A stretch of 64,000 nucleotides of DNA from Limnohabitans sp. Bal53 (GCF_003063355.1 NZ_NESH01000004.1:62001-126000), one strand, 5' to 3'. Counted from the stretch's first letter, positions 1-9,709 are shown. Notes: generated by a model from the sequence alone, not told the origin. Translations and numbers: made by a program.

Positions 1-1
1 C

Positions 2-3000
2 CCCGAGCAATACCGCGATGCAGCGGTGGCAGGCATCCGCCATTTGCTGGGCCTGAAAGCTGGAGAGCCGGTCACGCCCGAGCAGGTCGAGTGCGTGAAG
101 ATGGGCACCACCGTGGCCACCAATGCGCTGCTGGAGCGCAAGGGCGAAGCCACGCTGCTGGTGACCACAAAGGGTTTTGGTGATGCGCTGCGCATCGCTT
201 ACCAAAACCGCCCGCGTTTGTTTGACCGCCAGATCGTGTTGCCGGGGTTGCTTTACAGCGCTGTGGTCGAGGCGCAGGAGCGCGTGGCGGTGGACGGCGA
301 GGTGTTGTTGCCGCTTGACGAGGTGCATTTGCGCACCCAATTGGTGAACAGTTTTGCGCAAGGTGTGCGCTCGGTGGCCATCGTGTTCATGCACGGCTGG
401 CGGCACACGACGCACGAGCAAGCGGCGGCACGCTTGGCGCGTGAGGTGGGCTTCACGCAGGTGAGCACCTCGCACCAGACCAGCCCGATGATGAAGCTGG
501 TCAGCCGGGGCGATACCACGGTGGTCGATGCATATTTATCGCCCATCTTGCGCCGCTATGTGGACCAGGTGGCCAGCGAAATGCCGGGCGTGAAGTTGAT
601 GTTCATGCAGTCTTCGGGCGGCCTCACAGACGCGAAGGTGTTCGCGGGCAAGGACGCGATTTTGAGCGGCCCAGCGGGGGGCATTGTGGGCATGGCCCGT
701 ACAGCGCAGTTGGCAGGCCACGACAAGGTGATTGGTTTTGACATGGGCGGCACGTCCACCGACGTGTCGCACTTTGCCGGGCAGTTTGAGCGCGAGTTTG
801 AAACCCAGGTGGCGGGTGTGCGCATGCGCGCGCCAATGATGAGCATCCACACCGTGGCGGCAGGCGGCGGCTCGCTGCTGGCCTATGACGGGGCGCGTTT
901 TCGCGTCGGCCCGCAAAGCGCGGGGGCCAACCCCGGCCCGGCCAGTTACCGCCGGGGCGGACCGCTGGCCGTGACCGATGCGAACGTGATGGTGGGCAAG
1001 GTGCAGCCGAGGTTTTTCCCGTCGGTGTTTGGGCCCGATGCCAACCAGCCGCTGGACGCCGAGGTGGTGCGCGGGCACTTTGCGCAACTGGCCACGCAGA
1101 CTGGCCGCGCTGCCGAAGACGTGGCGCACGGTTTCATCCAGATCGCGGTGCAGCAGATGGCCAATGCGATCAAAAAGATTTCTGTGGCGAGGGGTTACGA
1201 CGTGACGCGCTACACCTTGCAGTGCTTTGGCGGTGCTGGAGGGCAGCATGCGTGTTTGGTGGCGGATGCCCTGGGCATGTCGCAGGTGCTGGTGCACCCG
1301 CTGGCGGGTGTGCTCTCGGCCTATGGCATGGGCTTGGCCGACCAGAACGTGATGCGTGAAGAGTCGATGGAGCGCCGTTTGGACGCAGCGGCCATGCCTT
1401 TGATGGCCGAGCGCTTGCAGGCCTTGGGCGAGACCACCCGCAAGGCTTTGTTGGCGCAAATGGGTGGGGACGCGGCCAGCGCTCACCGCATTGAGCTGCG
1501 CCAACGTGTGCATTTGCGCTACGAAGGCACCGACTCGGCGCTGGTGGTGCCCTGGGGCGATCAGGCCCAGTTGGTGGCGGGCTTTGAAGCCGCTTACCGC
1601 CAGCGCTTTGCCTTTTTGATGCAGGGCAAGGCCCTGGTGGTCGAAGCCGTGTCGGTGGAGGCGGTGCTGCCCGGTGACGCGCCCGAAGAGGCCGTCAACA
1701 CCTTGCAGCCCGAACGCGAAGTGCCCCGCCGCGACACGGTGCGTGTCTACGCCGCCAACGCGCAAGGTGTGGCCGAGTGGCAAGACGCCGCGCTGGTGGT
1801 GCGCGAGGACATGCGCCCGGGCGATGTGATCGACGGCCCGGCCATCATTGCTGAGAAAAACGCCACCACGGTGGTGGAACCCGGCTGGCAGGCACGGCTG
1901 ACGGCTCTCGACCATTTATTGCTGGTGCGCATGCAGGCGCGGGCGGTGCAGCACGCGGCGGGCACGCAGGCCGACCCGGTGCTGCTGGAGGTGTTCAACA
2001 ACCTGTTCATGAACATCGCTGAGCAGATGGGGCTGCAGCTGCAAAACACGGCCTACTCGGTCAACATCAAGGAGCGATTGGATTTTTCGTGTGCGCTGTT
2101 CAGTGCCGAAGGCCATTTGATCGCCAACGCGCCGCACATGCCGGTGCATCTGGGCTCGATGGGCGAGAGCATCCAGACCGTGATCAAGGAGAACCAAGGC
2201 CGCATGCAGCCGGGCGATGTGTTTGTGCTCAATGACCCGTACCACGGCGGCACACATTTGCCCGACATTACCGTGATCACGCCGGTTTATCTGGACGGAC
2301 ACGCTGAGCCGGTGTTTTATGTGGGCTCACGCGGGCACCACGCCGATGTGGGCGGCTTGACACCGGGCTCCATGCCGCCGTTTTCGACGCGCATCGAAGA
2401 AGAGGGCGTGCAGATCAACAACTTCAAATTGGTCGACGGTGGGCACCTGCGCGAGGCCGAAATGGTGGCCTTGCTGCAAAGCGGCGAATACCCCTCGCGC
2501 AACCCGGCGCAGAACATGGCTGACCTGAAGGCGCAAATTGCTGCCAACGAAAAAGGCGTGCAGGAGTTGCGCCGCATGGTGGCGCAGTTTGGGTTGGATG
2601 TGGTGCAGGCCTATATGCGCCATGTGCAGGACAACGCCGAGGAATCCGTGCGTCGCGTCATCACGCGCTTGAAGGACGGCGCTTTCACCTTGCCGCTGGA
2701 CAACGGGGCGCAGATTCAGGTGGCGGTGCGCGTCAATGCTTCTGAGCGCACGGCCGAGATCGATTTCACCGGCACCAGCGCCCAGTTGCCCAACAACTTC
2801 AACGCGCCGCGTGCGGTCTGCATGGCGGCGGTGCTGTACGTGTTCCGCAGCCTGGTGCAGGATGACATCCCGCTGAACGCCGGTTGTCTGAAACCGCTCA
2901 AGGTCATCATTCCCCAGGGCTCCATGCTCAACCCCAACCCACCGGCTTCGGTGGTGGCGGGCAATGTGGAGACCTCGACTTGCATCACCAACGCCCTGTT

Positions 3001-3529
3001 TGGCGCTTTGGGAGTGATGGCGGGCAGCCAGCCCACCATGAACAATTTCACCTTCGGCAATGCACGGGTGCAGTACTACGAAACGATTTCGGGGGGCAGT
3101 GGCGCGGGTGGGCAATACGACGCACAAGGGCAGTTGGTGGGTGGTTTTGATGGCACTTCGGTGGTGCAAACCCACATGACCAATTCACGCTTGACCGACC
3201 CGGAGGTGCTGGAATTTCGCTTCCCGGTACGGCTGGAAAGCTACGCGATCCGTCAAGGCTCGGGCGGCGCGGGGCGTTGGCGAGGCGGCGACGGCGGTGT
3301 GCGCCGGGTGCGCTTTTTGGAGCCGATGACGGCGGGCATTTTGTCGAATGGTCGTGTGCACCCGGCCTTTGGAATGGCTGGCGGCAGCGGTGGCTTGCCG
3401 GGCATCAACCGCGTGGTGCGCAACGACGGCCGCGTCGATGACATGGCGCACATTGGCCAGGTCGAGATGCAGGTGGGGGATGTGTTTGAGATTTACACGC
3501 CCGGCGGGGGGGGCTTCGGGCAAGGCTGA
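2..3529 (+). CDS. Fused hydantoinase A/B (5-oxoprolinase family), 5' end outside window
   Basis: ATP-dependent cleavage of a cyclic amide such as 5-oxoproline or a hydantoin is the known role of this family. The frame is open from base 2, and the residues before the first GTG (PEQYRDAAVAGIRHLLGL) match the family N-terminal region, so the gene starts upstream of the window. The N-terminal two-thirds are HyuA-like, with the ATPase-type motif FDMGGTSTDVS. The HyuB-like half starts near VLLEVFNNLFMNIAEQMG and ends with the family tail TPGGGGFG. Both subunits are fused in one chain, as in eukaryotic-type 5-oxoprolinases. The substrate cannot be told from sequence. A strong hairpin follows the stop codon. 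Confidence 0.88.
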   Translation, partial: PEQYRDAAVAGIRHLLGLKAGEPVTPEQVECVKMGTTVATNALLERKGEATLLVTTKGFGDALRIAYQNRPRLFDRQIVLPGLLYSAVVEAQERVAVDGEVLLPLDEVHLRTQLVNSFAQGVRSVAIVFMHGWRHTTHEQAAARLAREVGFTQVSTSHQTSPMMKLVSRGDTTVVDAYLSPILRRYVDQVASEMPGVKLMFMQSSGGLTDAKVFAGKDAILSGPAGGIVGMARTAQLAGHDKVIGFDMGGTSTDVSHFAGQFEREFETQVAGVRMRAPMMSIHTVAAGGGSLLAYDGARFRVGPQSAGANPGPASYRRGGPLAVTDANVMVGKVQPRFFPSVFGPDANQPLDAEVVRGHFAQLATQTGRAAEDVAHGFIQIAVQQMANAIKKISVARGYDVTRYTLQCFGGAGGQHACLVADALGMSQVLVHPLAGVLSAYGMGLADQNVMREESMERRLDAAAMPLMAERLQALGETTRKALLAQMGGDAASAHRIELRQRVHLRYEGTDSALVVPWGDQAQLVAGFEAAYRQRFAFLMQGKALVVEAVSVEAVLPGDAPEEAVNTLQPEREVPRRDTVRVYAANAQGVAEWQDAALVVREDMRPGDVIDGPAIIAEKNATTVVEPGWQARLTALDHLLLVRMQARAVQHAAGTQADPVLLEVFNNLFMNIAEQMGLQLQNTAYSVNIKERLDFSCALFSAEGHLIANAPHMPVHLGSMGESIQTVIKENQGRMQPGDVFVLNDPYHGGTHLPDITVITPVYLDGHAEPVFYVGSRGHHADVGGLTPGSMPPFSTRIEEEGVQINNFKLVDGGHLREAEMVALLQSGEYPSRNPAQNMADLKAQIAANEKGVQELRRMVAQFGLDVVQAYMRHVQDNAEESVRRVITRLKDGAFTLPLDNGAQIQVAVRVNASERTAEIDFTGTSAQLPNNFNAPRAVCMAAVLYVFRSLVQDDIPLNAGCLKPLKVIIPQGSMLNPNPPASVVAGNVETSTCITNALFGALGVMAGSQPTMNNFTFGNARVQYYETISGGSGAGGQYDAQGQLVGGFDGTSVVQTHMTNSRLTDPEVLEFRFPVRLESYAIRQGSGGAGRWRGGDGGVRRVRFLEPMTAGILSNGRVHPAFGMAGGSGGLPGINRVVRNDGRVDDMAHIGQVEMQVGDVFEIYTPGGGGFGQG

Positions 3530-3532
3530 GGT

Positions 3533-3566
3533 CTTGTTTCGGGCAGACTTGTCTGCCCGAAACAAG
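3533..3566. terminator. Perfect inverted repeat between convergent genes
   Basis: A 16-bp perfect stem (CTTGTTTCGGGCAGAC and its complement) with a 2-base loop lies 4 bases after the hydantoinase stop. It sits between two convergent genes and can fold on either strand. There is no clear U-tract, so it could be a bidirectional transcription barrier or an mRNA-stabilising hairpin. Confidence 0.55.
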
Positions 3567-3577
3567 TTCACGCCCTG

Positions 3578-3988
3578 TCAGTTCTTGGCAGGGGGCGCTT
3601 TGCCTGCATGGGCATCGGCGCTCTTGGCGGTCGCTTTGGCGCTGTCTTTGGTCACATCCTTGGCTTTTTTCTCGCCGTCCTTGTCAGACTTGACCGGTTT
3701 TTTATCTGCGGCTTTGCCTGAGTAAGCACTGCCTTGCACCCGCACACCTTGCTCAGACAAGCTGCTGGCCTTTTGGGGTCCAAGCCCTTTGACACGGCTG
3801 GTCGCGTCCTCCCAGTCTTTGAAGGGCGCTTTTTGGCGCTCGCTCATCAGTTCCTTGGTCAGGACCGGTCCAACGCCTTTGAGGGCATCGAGTTCGACCT
3901 CGCTGGCTTTGTTCAAATCAATTTGTTGGGCCCAGGTCAGTCCCGCGAAGCCAAGGGTCAGCAATACACCTGCGATTTTCTTCCACAT
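3578..3988 (-). CDS. ComEA-like helix-hairpin-helix protein, secreted
   Basis: The 136-residue protein starts with a signal peptide (MWKKIAGVLLTLGFAGLTWA, then QQ). An HhH DNA-binding domain follows, with the typical IDLNKASEVELDALKGVGP core at about residues 23-90. The tail is rich in Lys and Ala. ComEA-family proteins bind double-stranded DNA in the periplasm during uptake. Many beta-proteobacterial copies are stand-alone, and their role in competence is unproved. No other competence gene is adjacent. Confidence 0.75.
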   Translation of the reverse strand: MWKKIAGVLLTLGFAGLTWAQQIDLNKASEVELDALKGVGPVLTKELMSERQKAPFKDWEDATSRVKGLGPQKASSLSEQGVRVQGSAYSGKAADKKPVKSDKDGEKKAKDVTKDSAKATAKSADAHAGKAPPAKN

Positions 3989-4119
3989 GTCGGCGCTCCT
4001 TTGGTTGACTGCAAAAATGTGCAGTGCGGTTTATTTTGGGAAAGCGCAATCGGCTTGCGAAGGGGTTTATGGTTTAAATTGAAACAAAATGTATTAATTT
4101 TAGGGGCATCAACATTGAC

Positions 4120-4740
4120 TCAAGCGGTCTGGTGCTCCAGCTTTCTACCTGCGATCAAAGCGGTGAAAAAGCCATTGAACCATTGCATGTTCACAGGCTT
4201 GGCCATGAAGATGGTGCCTTCGGGCAGGCCGCCTCGGGCTGCAATTTCTTCTTGTGACAAGGCTGAAATGACCAGACTGGTCATGCGTTGAAATTGGGCT
4301 GAATGTTTGAGGGTACGCAGCAGTTCAAACCCATCCACCCCGGGCATGTTCAGATCGGCTATGAGCACATCGGGCTGGATGCTGGCCATGTCAATGAGGG
4401 CCTCGAGTCCAGAGGACATGGCCGTGCAGTCCACGGGCATTTCGCAGCGGTTGCAGAAGTCGCGCACCATGTCTCTGGTCACGGGATCGTCTTCAACCAG
4501 CAAAACCCGCAGCCTGTATTCACGGGTTTCGCCGGGACTCATCAGCATGTTGTGTTTCTTCTGGTACTCACGAATCGAGGGCATGGAGATGCGGCGGTGT
4601 CCGCCTTGTGTCTTCCAGGCTTGAAGTTCGTTTTTTTCCACCAAAGTCTGGATCGTTCCCACCGACAAGCCCAGCAATTTGGCTGCGTAGGTGGTGCCAC
4701 AGTAGTCTTCGGGCGTGTCGGGTGTGGGGTGTGTTTGCAT
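4120..4740 (-). CDS. Regulator with N-terminal excisionase-type HTH and C-terminal receiver domain
   Basis: Residues about 12-65 form a MerR/excisionase-type HTH (AAKLLGLSVGTIQTLVEKNE, then a GGHRRI wing). Residues about 75-195 form a CheY-like receiver, with acidic residues in VLLVEDDP and the phosphoacceptor Asp in VLIADLNMPGVDG. Domain order is reversed compared with ordinary response regulators, which have the receiver first. No kinase is adjacent, so the partner is unknown. Upstream (4741-4945) is an AT-rich intergenic region shared with the divergent CoA ligase. Confidence 0.8.
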   Translation of the reverse strand: MQTHPTPDTPEDYCGTTYAAKLLGLSVGTIQTLVEKNELQAWKTQGGHRRISMPSIREYQKKHNMLMSPGETREYRLRVLLVEDDPVTRDMVRDFCNRCEMPVDCTAMSSGLEALIDMASIQPDVLIADLNMPGVDGFELLRTLKHSAQFQRMTSLVISALSQEEIAARGGLPEGTIFMAKPVNMQWFNGFFTALIAGRKLEHQTA

Positions 4741-4945
4741 GGCTGTATTTTAGTGATAAAAACACCAAATGACTTAAAAAGAGTACTTTTTTATCGTTGT
4801 CGCAACAACTTGAAACAAATTAAAAGGAATAAATCAAGAAACCGTTCTTCTTTGTGCTGAGGGATGGTCCCATCCGCGACAAACGCCATGCGTCGGCCAG
4901 TCAGGTGCACCCTTAATATGACGCCCAACAACAGGAGACCTTTCG

Positions 4946-6661
4946 ATGTCCGCTCACGCTGCTGTATGGCCTGCTCGCCTGCCCGCGAGTATCAATGCGC
5001 CTACCACTTCTTTGTGGATGAACCTGGCAATCAGTGCCCTGCGATACCCCGAGAAAGCCGCTCTCGTGTTCATGGGCCGGGTTTGGACCTACCGCGAGTT
5101 GATGGCCAGCGCAGAACAGTTCGCGGGGCAACTCAAGTCTTTGGGGGTACAAGCCGGGGACCGCGTGGTGTTGGACATGCAAAACTGTCCGCAGTTGGTG
5201 ATCACGCACTTTGCCATTTTGCGCATCGACGCGGTGGTGGTTCCGGTCAACCCGATGAACCGAGCCGAAGAGCTCAAGCACTACATCACCGACCCGGATA
5301 CCCGGTTGGCGGTGACCACGGCAGATTTGGCGTCTGATCTGGCACAGGCCAGTGAGTCCTTGCCCCTGGCGCAGCGCCTGACACACTTGGTGGTGACGCA
5401 ATTCACCGATGTGTTTGATCCCGCGGCTGTGGGTCCTGAAGACATGCCCGAGGCTTGGCGGCCATGGTTGCTGCCTCTGCGTGACTTGCCGGTTTTGAGC
5501 TCAGGCCAGGTGCATGCTTGGTCTGCTCTCATGGCTCAGCCCTCTGTGGCTATGCCGCCGCCCCAGTCGCAAACCGACGATTTGGCGATCTTGCCTTACA
5601 CCAGCGGCACCACCGGCTTGCCCAAAGGCTGCATGCACACGCACGGCACCATCATGCACAACGCCATGTCCAGCGGCTTGTGGGGCAACGGCACACCAGA
5701 AAACGTGACCTTGTGCGTCGTGCCCATGTTCCACATCACCGGCATGGTGAGCGTCATGCACACCAGCATCTTGCTGGGCGCGAGCCTCGTGGTCATGCCG
5801 CGCTGGGACCGCGATGTGGCGGGGTATTTGATCTCGAAATGGGGCGTGACGCACTGGACCAACATCCCGACCATGGTGATTGACTTGCTGGGCAGCCCGA
5901 ACATGGACCGTTATGACCTGAGCAGTCTGGTCTACATTGGCGGCGGCGGCGCGGCCATGCCCGAGGCCGTGGCCCAGCGTTTGCTGGACCAGTTTGGCCT
6001 GCGGTACGTGGAGGGTTATGGCCTGACTGAAACCGCAGCCCCCTCACACACCAACCCGCCTGATGCGCCCAAGAAGCAGTGCTTGGGCATCCCTTTCATG
6101 AGCGTGGAGTCGCGCATTGTGGACCCCGAGACCCTGGCCGAGTTGCCGACGGGTGAGTCGGGCGAGATCGTGATCAGCGGCCCGCAGGTGTTCAAGGGTT
6201 ATTGGAAGCGGCCAGAGGAGACTGCGGCGGCTTTTTTTGAGCGCGACGGCTTTCGGTTTTTCCGATCGGGCGACATGGGTCGGGTCGATGAAGCGGGTTA
6301 CTTCTTCATGACCGACCGCTTGAAGCGCATGATCAACGCCAGCGGCTTCAAGGTCTGGCCTGCCGAGGTCGAAGCGCTGATGTTTCGCCACCCAGCGATT
6401 CAAGAGGCGTGCATCATCGCCACCCGAGACGCCTACCGTGGCGAGTCGGTCAAGGCGGTGGTGGTTTTGCGGCAAGACCATAAAGGCAAGGTGTCCGAGC
6501 AGGACATCATCGACTGGTGCCGTGAGAACATGGCCGTTTACAAAATGCCCCGCGCCGTGAGTTTTGTCGACGCTCTGCCCAAGAGCGGCAGCGGCAAAGT
6601 CATGTGGCGTGCACTGCAAGAGGCCGAAATGGCCGCCTTGGGCGCACCTGCTAAGTCTTGA
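4946..6661 (+). CDS. AMP-forming acyl-CoA synthetase
   Basis: This 571-residue ligase would activate a carboxylic acid to its CoA thioester via an acyl-adenylate. The P-loop-like motif YTSGTTGLPKGCMHTHG, the adenylate motif YGLTETA and the C-terminal hinge and lysine region (FFMTDRLKRMINASGFKVWP and PKSGSGKVMWR) are all present. AGGAG at 4933-4937 lies nine bases before the ATG and supports the start. It resembles the long-chain fatty-acid CoA ligase group, but chain length cannot be inferred. It is followed after 24 bases by a luciferase-like oxidoreductase and may share its transcript. Confidence 0.85.
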   Translation: MSAHAAVWPARLPASINAPTTSLWMNLAISALRYPEKAALVFMGRVWTYRELMASAEQFAGQLKSLGVQAGDRVVLDMQNCPQLVITHFAILRIDAVVVPVNPMNRAEELKHYITDPDTRLAVTTADLASDLAQASESLPLAQRLTHLVVTQFTDVFDPAAVGPEDMPEAWRPWLLPLRDLPVLSSGQVHAWSALMAQPSVAMPPPQSQTDDLAILPYTSGTTGLPKGCMHTHGTIMHNAMSSGLWGNGTPENVTLCVVPMFHITGMVSVMHTSILLGASLVVMPRWDRDVAGYLISKWGVTHWTNIPTMVIDLLGSPNMDRYDLSSLVYIGGGGAAMPEAVAQRLLDQFGLRYVEGYGLTETAAPSHTNPPDAPKKQCLGIPFMSVESRIVDPETLAELPTGESGEIVISGPQVFKGYWKRPEETAAAFFERDGFRFFRSGDMGRVDEAGYFFMTDRLKRMINASGFKVWPAEVEALMFRHPAIQEACIIATRDAYRGESVKAVVVLRQDHKGKVSEQDIIDWCRENMAVYKMPRAVSFVDALPKSGSGKVMWRALQEAEMAALGAPAKS

Positions 6662-6685
6662 GCCCATGTACCCATCCACACCCGA

Positions 6686-7705
6686 ATGAGCCTCAGACTT
6701 TCCATCCTTGACCAATCGGCCGCTGCCTCCGGGCGCGGCCAAGACGCGACCATCCGACAAACCTTGGCACTGGCGCAAAAGGCCGAGGCTTGGGGCTATG
6801 ACCGCTTTTGGGTGAGCGAGCACCACAGCCACCCCAGCATCGTGGGCACAGCGCCCGAGGTGCTCATGGCCGCCATTGCTGCACGCACCCAGCGCATCCG
6901 CATCGGCAGCGCTGGCGTGATGCTGCCGCATTACTCGGCGCTCAAGGTGGCCGAGCAGTTTCGGGTGCTGGATGCCCTGGCCCCCGGTCGCATCGATCTG
7001 GGTGTGGGTCGCGCCCCGGGCAGCGACGGGCGTACCGCGCAGTTGCTCAACCCCGATCGCCATGCGTCCGAGCGTTTTCCGCAGCAGGTCATGGAAATGC
7101 AAGCTTGGGTGAGTGGCCACAACCTCCCACCCGGCCACCCGGGACACAACGTGTTCGCCTACCCGCTGTCAGAGACCACGCCCACCGTGTGGATGCTGGG
7201 CAGCTCGGACTATGGCGCCCAGCTGGCCTCACATCTGGGCCTGCCTTATGCGTTTGCCTACTTCATCACCGACGGTCAGGGCGCAGACGAAGCCCTGCCG
7301 ATTTACCGCGAAACTTTCCGACCCAGCGCAACGCTGCAAAAGCCCCACGCCGCGCTGTGCGTCTGGGCCTTGGCCGCAGACACCGACGAAGAAGCACTGC
7401 GCCTGTTCGAGAGCCGTGCCCGCTGGAAGATGGACCGCAACTTGGGCCGCATCGGGGCGCTGTTGCCACCCGAAGAAGCGGCCCGAGACTACAGCCCGGC
7501 CGAGCAGTTTGCGCTGCAGCGCCTGCGTGAGGGGGCCTTGATCGGCTCGGCCGCCACGGTGGGCCGTAAGTTGCGCCAACTGGCCGTGCGCTTGGAGGTG
7601 CAAGAGCTGGTGGTCATCACTTGGACGCATGACCCTGCAGCGCAAATGCGCTCTTACGAGCTGCTCGCCCAAGAATTTGAATTGGCGGCAAACTCTCCGC
7701 TTTGA
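6686..7705 (+). CDS. LLM-class flavin-dependent oxidoreductase
   Basis: The 339-residue protein begins LSILDQSAAASG and contains YDRFWVSEHHSHPSIVGTAP and GVGRAPGSD, signatures of the bacterial luciferase-like monooxygenase group often called MsnO8 or luciferase-family group 1. Proteins of this fold use FMNH2 or F420. The substrate is usually unknown. It sits between a CoA ligase and a methionine-synthase-like gene, all on the plus strand with short gaps, so co-transcription is likely but unproved. Confidence 0.8.
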   Translation: MSLRLSILDQSAAASGRGQDATIRQTLALAQKAEAWGYDRFWVSEHHSHPSIVGTAPEVLMAAIAARTQRIRIGSAGVMLPHYSALKVAEQFRVLDALAPGRIDLGVGRAPGSDGRTAQLLNPDRHASERFPQQVMEMQAWVSGHNLPPGHPGHNVFAYPLSETTPTVWMLGSSDYGAQLASHLGLPYAFAYFITDGQGADEALPIYRETFRPSATLQKPHAALCVWALAADTDEEALRLFESRARWKMDRNLGRIGALLPPEEAARDYSPAEQFALQRLREGALIGSAATVGRKLRQLAVRLEVQELVVITWTHDPAAQMRSYELLAQEFELAANSPL

Positions 7706-7730
7706 TTTTTAAACCCTCAGGATCTTTGAC

Positions 7731-8750
7731 ATGTTCACCACCGCAATTGCTGGCAGCTTGCCCAAACCCGCTTGGTTGGCCGAAACCGAAAAACTCTGGC
7801 CCCAGTGGACCACCCAGGGCCCCGAGCTTCAGCAAGCCAAGGCCGACGCCACGCTGCTGTGGATCAAGGCCCAAGAAGACGCAGGCCTGGACGTGATCGG
7901 TGACGGCGAACAAGCCCGTCAGCACTTTGTGCACGGTTTTGTGGAGCAGGTCGAAGGCATCGACTTTGTGAACAAAGTCACCATGGGCATCCGCAACAAC
8001 CGCTACGACGCGCAGGTACCGCAAGTCATTGCGCCGCTGCGCCTGAAGGGCCGTGTGCACGCTTTCGAGGCCCAACTGGCCCGTGCCCACACCAAAAAGA
8101 AACTCAAATTCACCTTGCCCGGCCCGATGACGATTGTGGACACGGTGGCTGACCGCTTTTACGGTGACAAGGTGAAGATGGCCATGGCCTTTGCCGAGTT
8201 GCTCAACCAAGAAGCGCTGGCGCTGCAAGCCGATGGCGTAGACATCATCCAGTTCGATGAGCCGGCATTCAACGTCTACATGGAAGAAGCCGCTGACTGG
8301 GGCGTCAAGGCGCTGGAGGTGGCTGCTCGCGGGCTGACCTGCACCACGGCCGTTCACATTTGCTATGGCTACGGCATCGAAGCCAACAACAAGTGGAAAG
8401 AGACCTTGGGCCACGAGTGGCGTCAGTACGAAAAAGTGTTCCCGGCCCTGGCCAAGAGCAGCATCCAGCAAGTGAGCCTCGAGTGCATGCACTCGCATGT
8501 GCCCATGGAGATGATGAAGCTGTTGGAGGGCAAAGACGTGATGGTGGGCGTGATCGACGTGGCCAACCCGGCCATCGAAACGCCTGAAGAAATCGCCGAC
8601 ACCATTGGCCGTGCTTTGCAGTTCGTGCCCAAAAACCGCCTGATCGCTTGCACCAACTGCGGCCTGGCCCCCATGAGCCGTGCCGTGGCCGAGGCCAAGC
8701 TCAAGGCCTTGGCCGAAGGCGCCAAGCTGGCCAGTCAGCGTTACGCCTGA
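7731..8750 (+). CDS. Short cobalamin-independent methionine synthase (MetE C-terminal domain type)
   Basis: The 339-residue protein equals only the catalytic C-terminal half of MetE. Zinc-site features are visible: His and Cys in VHICYGYGIE, and a second Cys in IACTNCGLAPMSR near the C-terminus. The family transfers a methyl group to homocysteine. Stand-alone core forms may use a simpler methyl donor than folate polyglutamate, such as methylcobalamin or methyltetrahydrofolate delivered by a partner. No DUF1852/MesX-type partner is adjacent. The flavin oxidoreductase just upstream could be a functional neighbour. Confidence 0.82.
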   Translation: MFTTAIAGSLPKPAWLAETEKLWPQWTTQGPELQQAKADATLLWIKAQEDAGLDVIGDGEQARQHFVHGFVEQVEGIDFVNKVTMGIRNNRYDAQVPQVIAPLRLKGRVHAFEAQLARAHTKKKLKFTLPGPMTIVDTVADRFYGDKVKMAMAFAELLNQEALALQADGVDIIQFDEPAFNVYMEEAADWGVKALEVAARGLTCTTAVHICYGYGIEANNKWKETLGHEWRQYEKVFPALAKSSIQQVSLECMHSHVPMEMMKLLEGKDVMVGVIDVANPAIETPEEIADTIGRALQFVPKNRLIACTNCGLAPMSRAVAEAKLKALAEGAKLASQRYA

Positions 8751-8795
8751 AACCTCAACGCCTGGAAATTGTCTCGCCAGGCCCTCTGAGCCAGT

Positions 8796-8818
8796 GACTC
8801 CGGACTTGTTCCGGGGTC
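8796..8818. repeat. REP-like short palindrome
   Basis: GACTCCGG, a 7-base spacer (acttgtt), then CCGGGGTC form a palindrome with one mismatch or wobble, between two genes on the same strand. The form is typical of dispersed intergenic REP units in beta-proteobacteria. A second unit of different sequence lies at 9689-9709. Confidence 0.5.
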
Positions 8819-8923
8819 CATGCCTTCCATTGGGCACGCTTAACGCAGCGCTTGCACGACCGGCCAAGATCGGCTTGGGTCCGCGTTATGCTTGCAGCCT
8901 TTGCCTGATTCTTGGACGTTTTC

Positions 8924-9667
8924 ATGCCCCAACAAACGCTGCAGCCTCCTTTGACCGCACCCCAGCAGCTCAACGCCACTTTGGCGGAGCAAGGATTTGC
9001 CGTGCTCGATGCCGCGAGTGTCTGCGCTTTGACGGGTGTCCCGATGGCGGATTTGCAAGCACTCGAATCCAGCTGGAGCGATTTGCCCCCTGACCAGTAC
9101 CTCAAAGATGGAGGGCGCTATCGCCGCCGCCGTCACGCCAGTTTTGAAGTCACGGCCAACAAGACGTTGGCTATGCCGCACCGTGCCCATTGGCAACCCT
9201 TGTCTTACAACGCTTTGCACGGCGGCATGCAGCGCTGGTTTGAGCCGATGTCGTCCGAGGTGGTGCAACAAGCGGCATGGCAAAAAGTGTTGTGCTGGCT
9301 GGGCCGTGTGGCCTCAGCCGCGCAGGGCGATCAGACCTGGTTCACCGAAGCCCACCAGTTCCGCATCGACACCACCGACGGCATTGGCCGGCCCACGCCC
9401 GAAGGTGCGCACCGCGATGGCGTGAACTGGGTGGCTGTGTTTTTGGTGGGGCGCCACGGCATCAAAGGGGGCGAGACCCGGGTGTTCGACATGGACAGTC
9501 CCCAAGGCCAGCGCTTCACACTGAGCGAGCCTTGGTCGGTGCTGCTGCTGGACGACAGCCGCGTCATCCATGAAACCACCCCCATTCAGCCCGAGTTGGA
9601 GGGCGGATGGCGCGACACCCTCGTGGTCACGCTGCGCTCGGGTGGCTTTTTGGACGAGCCTGCCTGA
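8924..9667 (+). CDS. 2-oxoglutarate/Fe(II) dioxygenase family protein
   Basis: The start is placed at the ATG at 8924 (MPQQTLQPP); an in-frame TTG 12 bases upstream is less likely. The iron ligands fit HRDG (His and Asp in PEGAHRDGVNW) and a distal His in DDSRVIHETTP, followed by an Arg (GWRDTLVVTLR) that could bind 2-oxoglutarate. This matches the bacterial 2OG-Fe dioxygenase family that includes amino-acid hydroxylases (PF10014 type). Substrate is unknown. About 248 residues, cytoplasmic. Confidence 0.78.
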   Translation: MPQQTLQPPLTAPQQLNATLAEQGFAVLDAASVCALTGVPMADLQALESSWSDLPPDQYLKDGGRYRRRRHASFEVTANKTLAMPHRAHWQPLSYNALHGGMQRWFEPMSSEVVQQAAWQKVLCWLGRVASAAQGDQTWFTEAHQFRIDTTDGIGRPTPEGAHRDGVNWVAVFLVGRHGIKGGETRVFDMDSPQGQRFTLSEPWSVLLLDDSRVIHETTPIQPELEGGWRDTLVVTLRSGGFLDEPA

Positions 9668-9688
9668 TTTTTAGGCTGTCAGGCCGTC

Positions 9689-9709
9689 ATACCCGGCTTG
9701 ACCGGGTAT
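9689..9709. repeat. REP-like palindrome after dioxygenase gene
   Basis: ATACCCGG, cttga, CCGGGTAT is a perfect 8-bp stem with a 5-base loop, in the convergent gap between the dioxygenase gene and yajQ. It resembles widely dispersed intergenic palindromes and could also act as a weak terminator. Confidence 0.5.

Noticed and set aside
536..1915. Long minus-strand open frame inside the hydantoinase gene
   Set aside because: Shadow of a GC-rich gene: His/Arg-rich, no domain, and fully overlaps a clear protein on the other strand. The same holds for the long frames at 6044-7147, 7617-8867, 12576-13607, 20486-21766, 26963-28183, 38758-40017, 43579-45042, 61576-62721 and 62983-63978.
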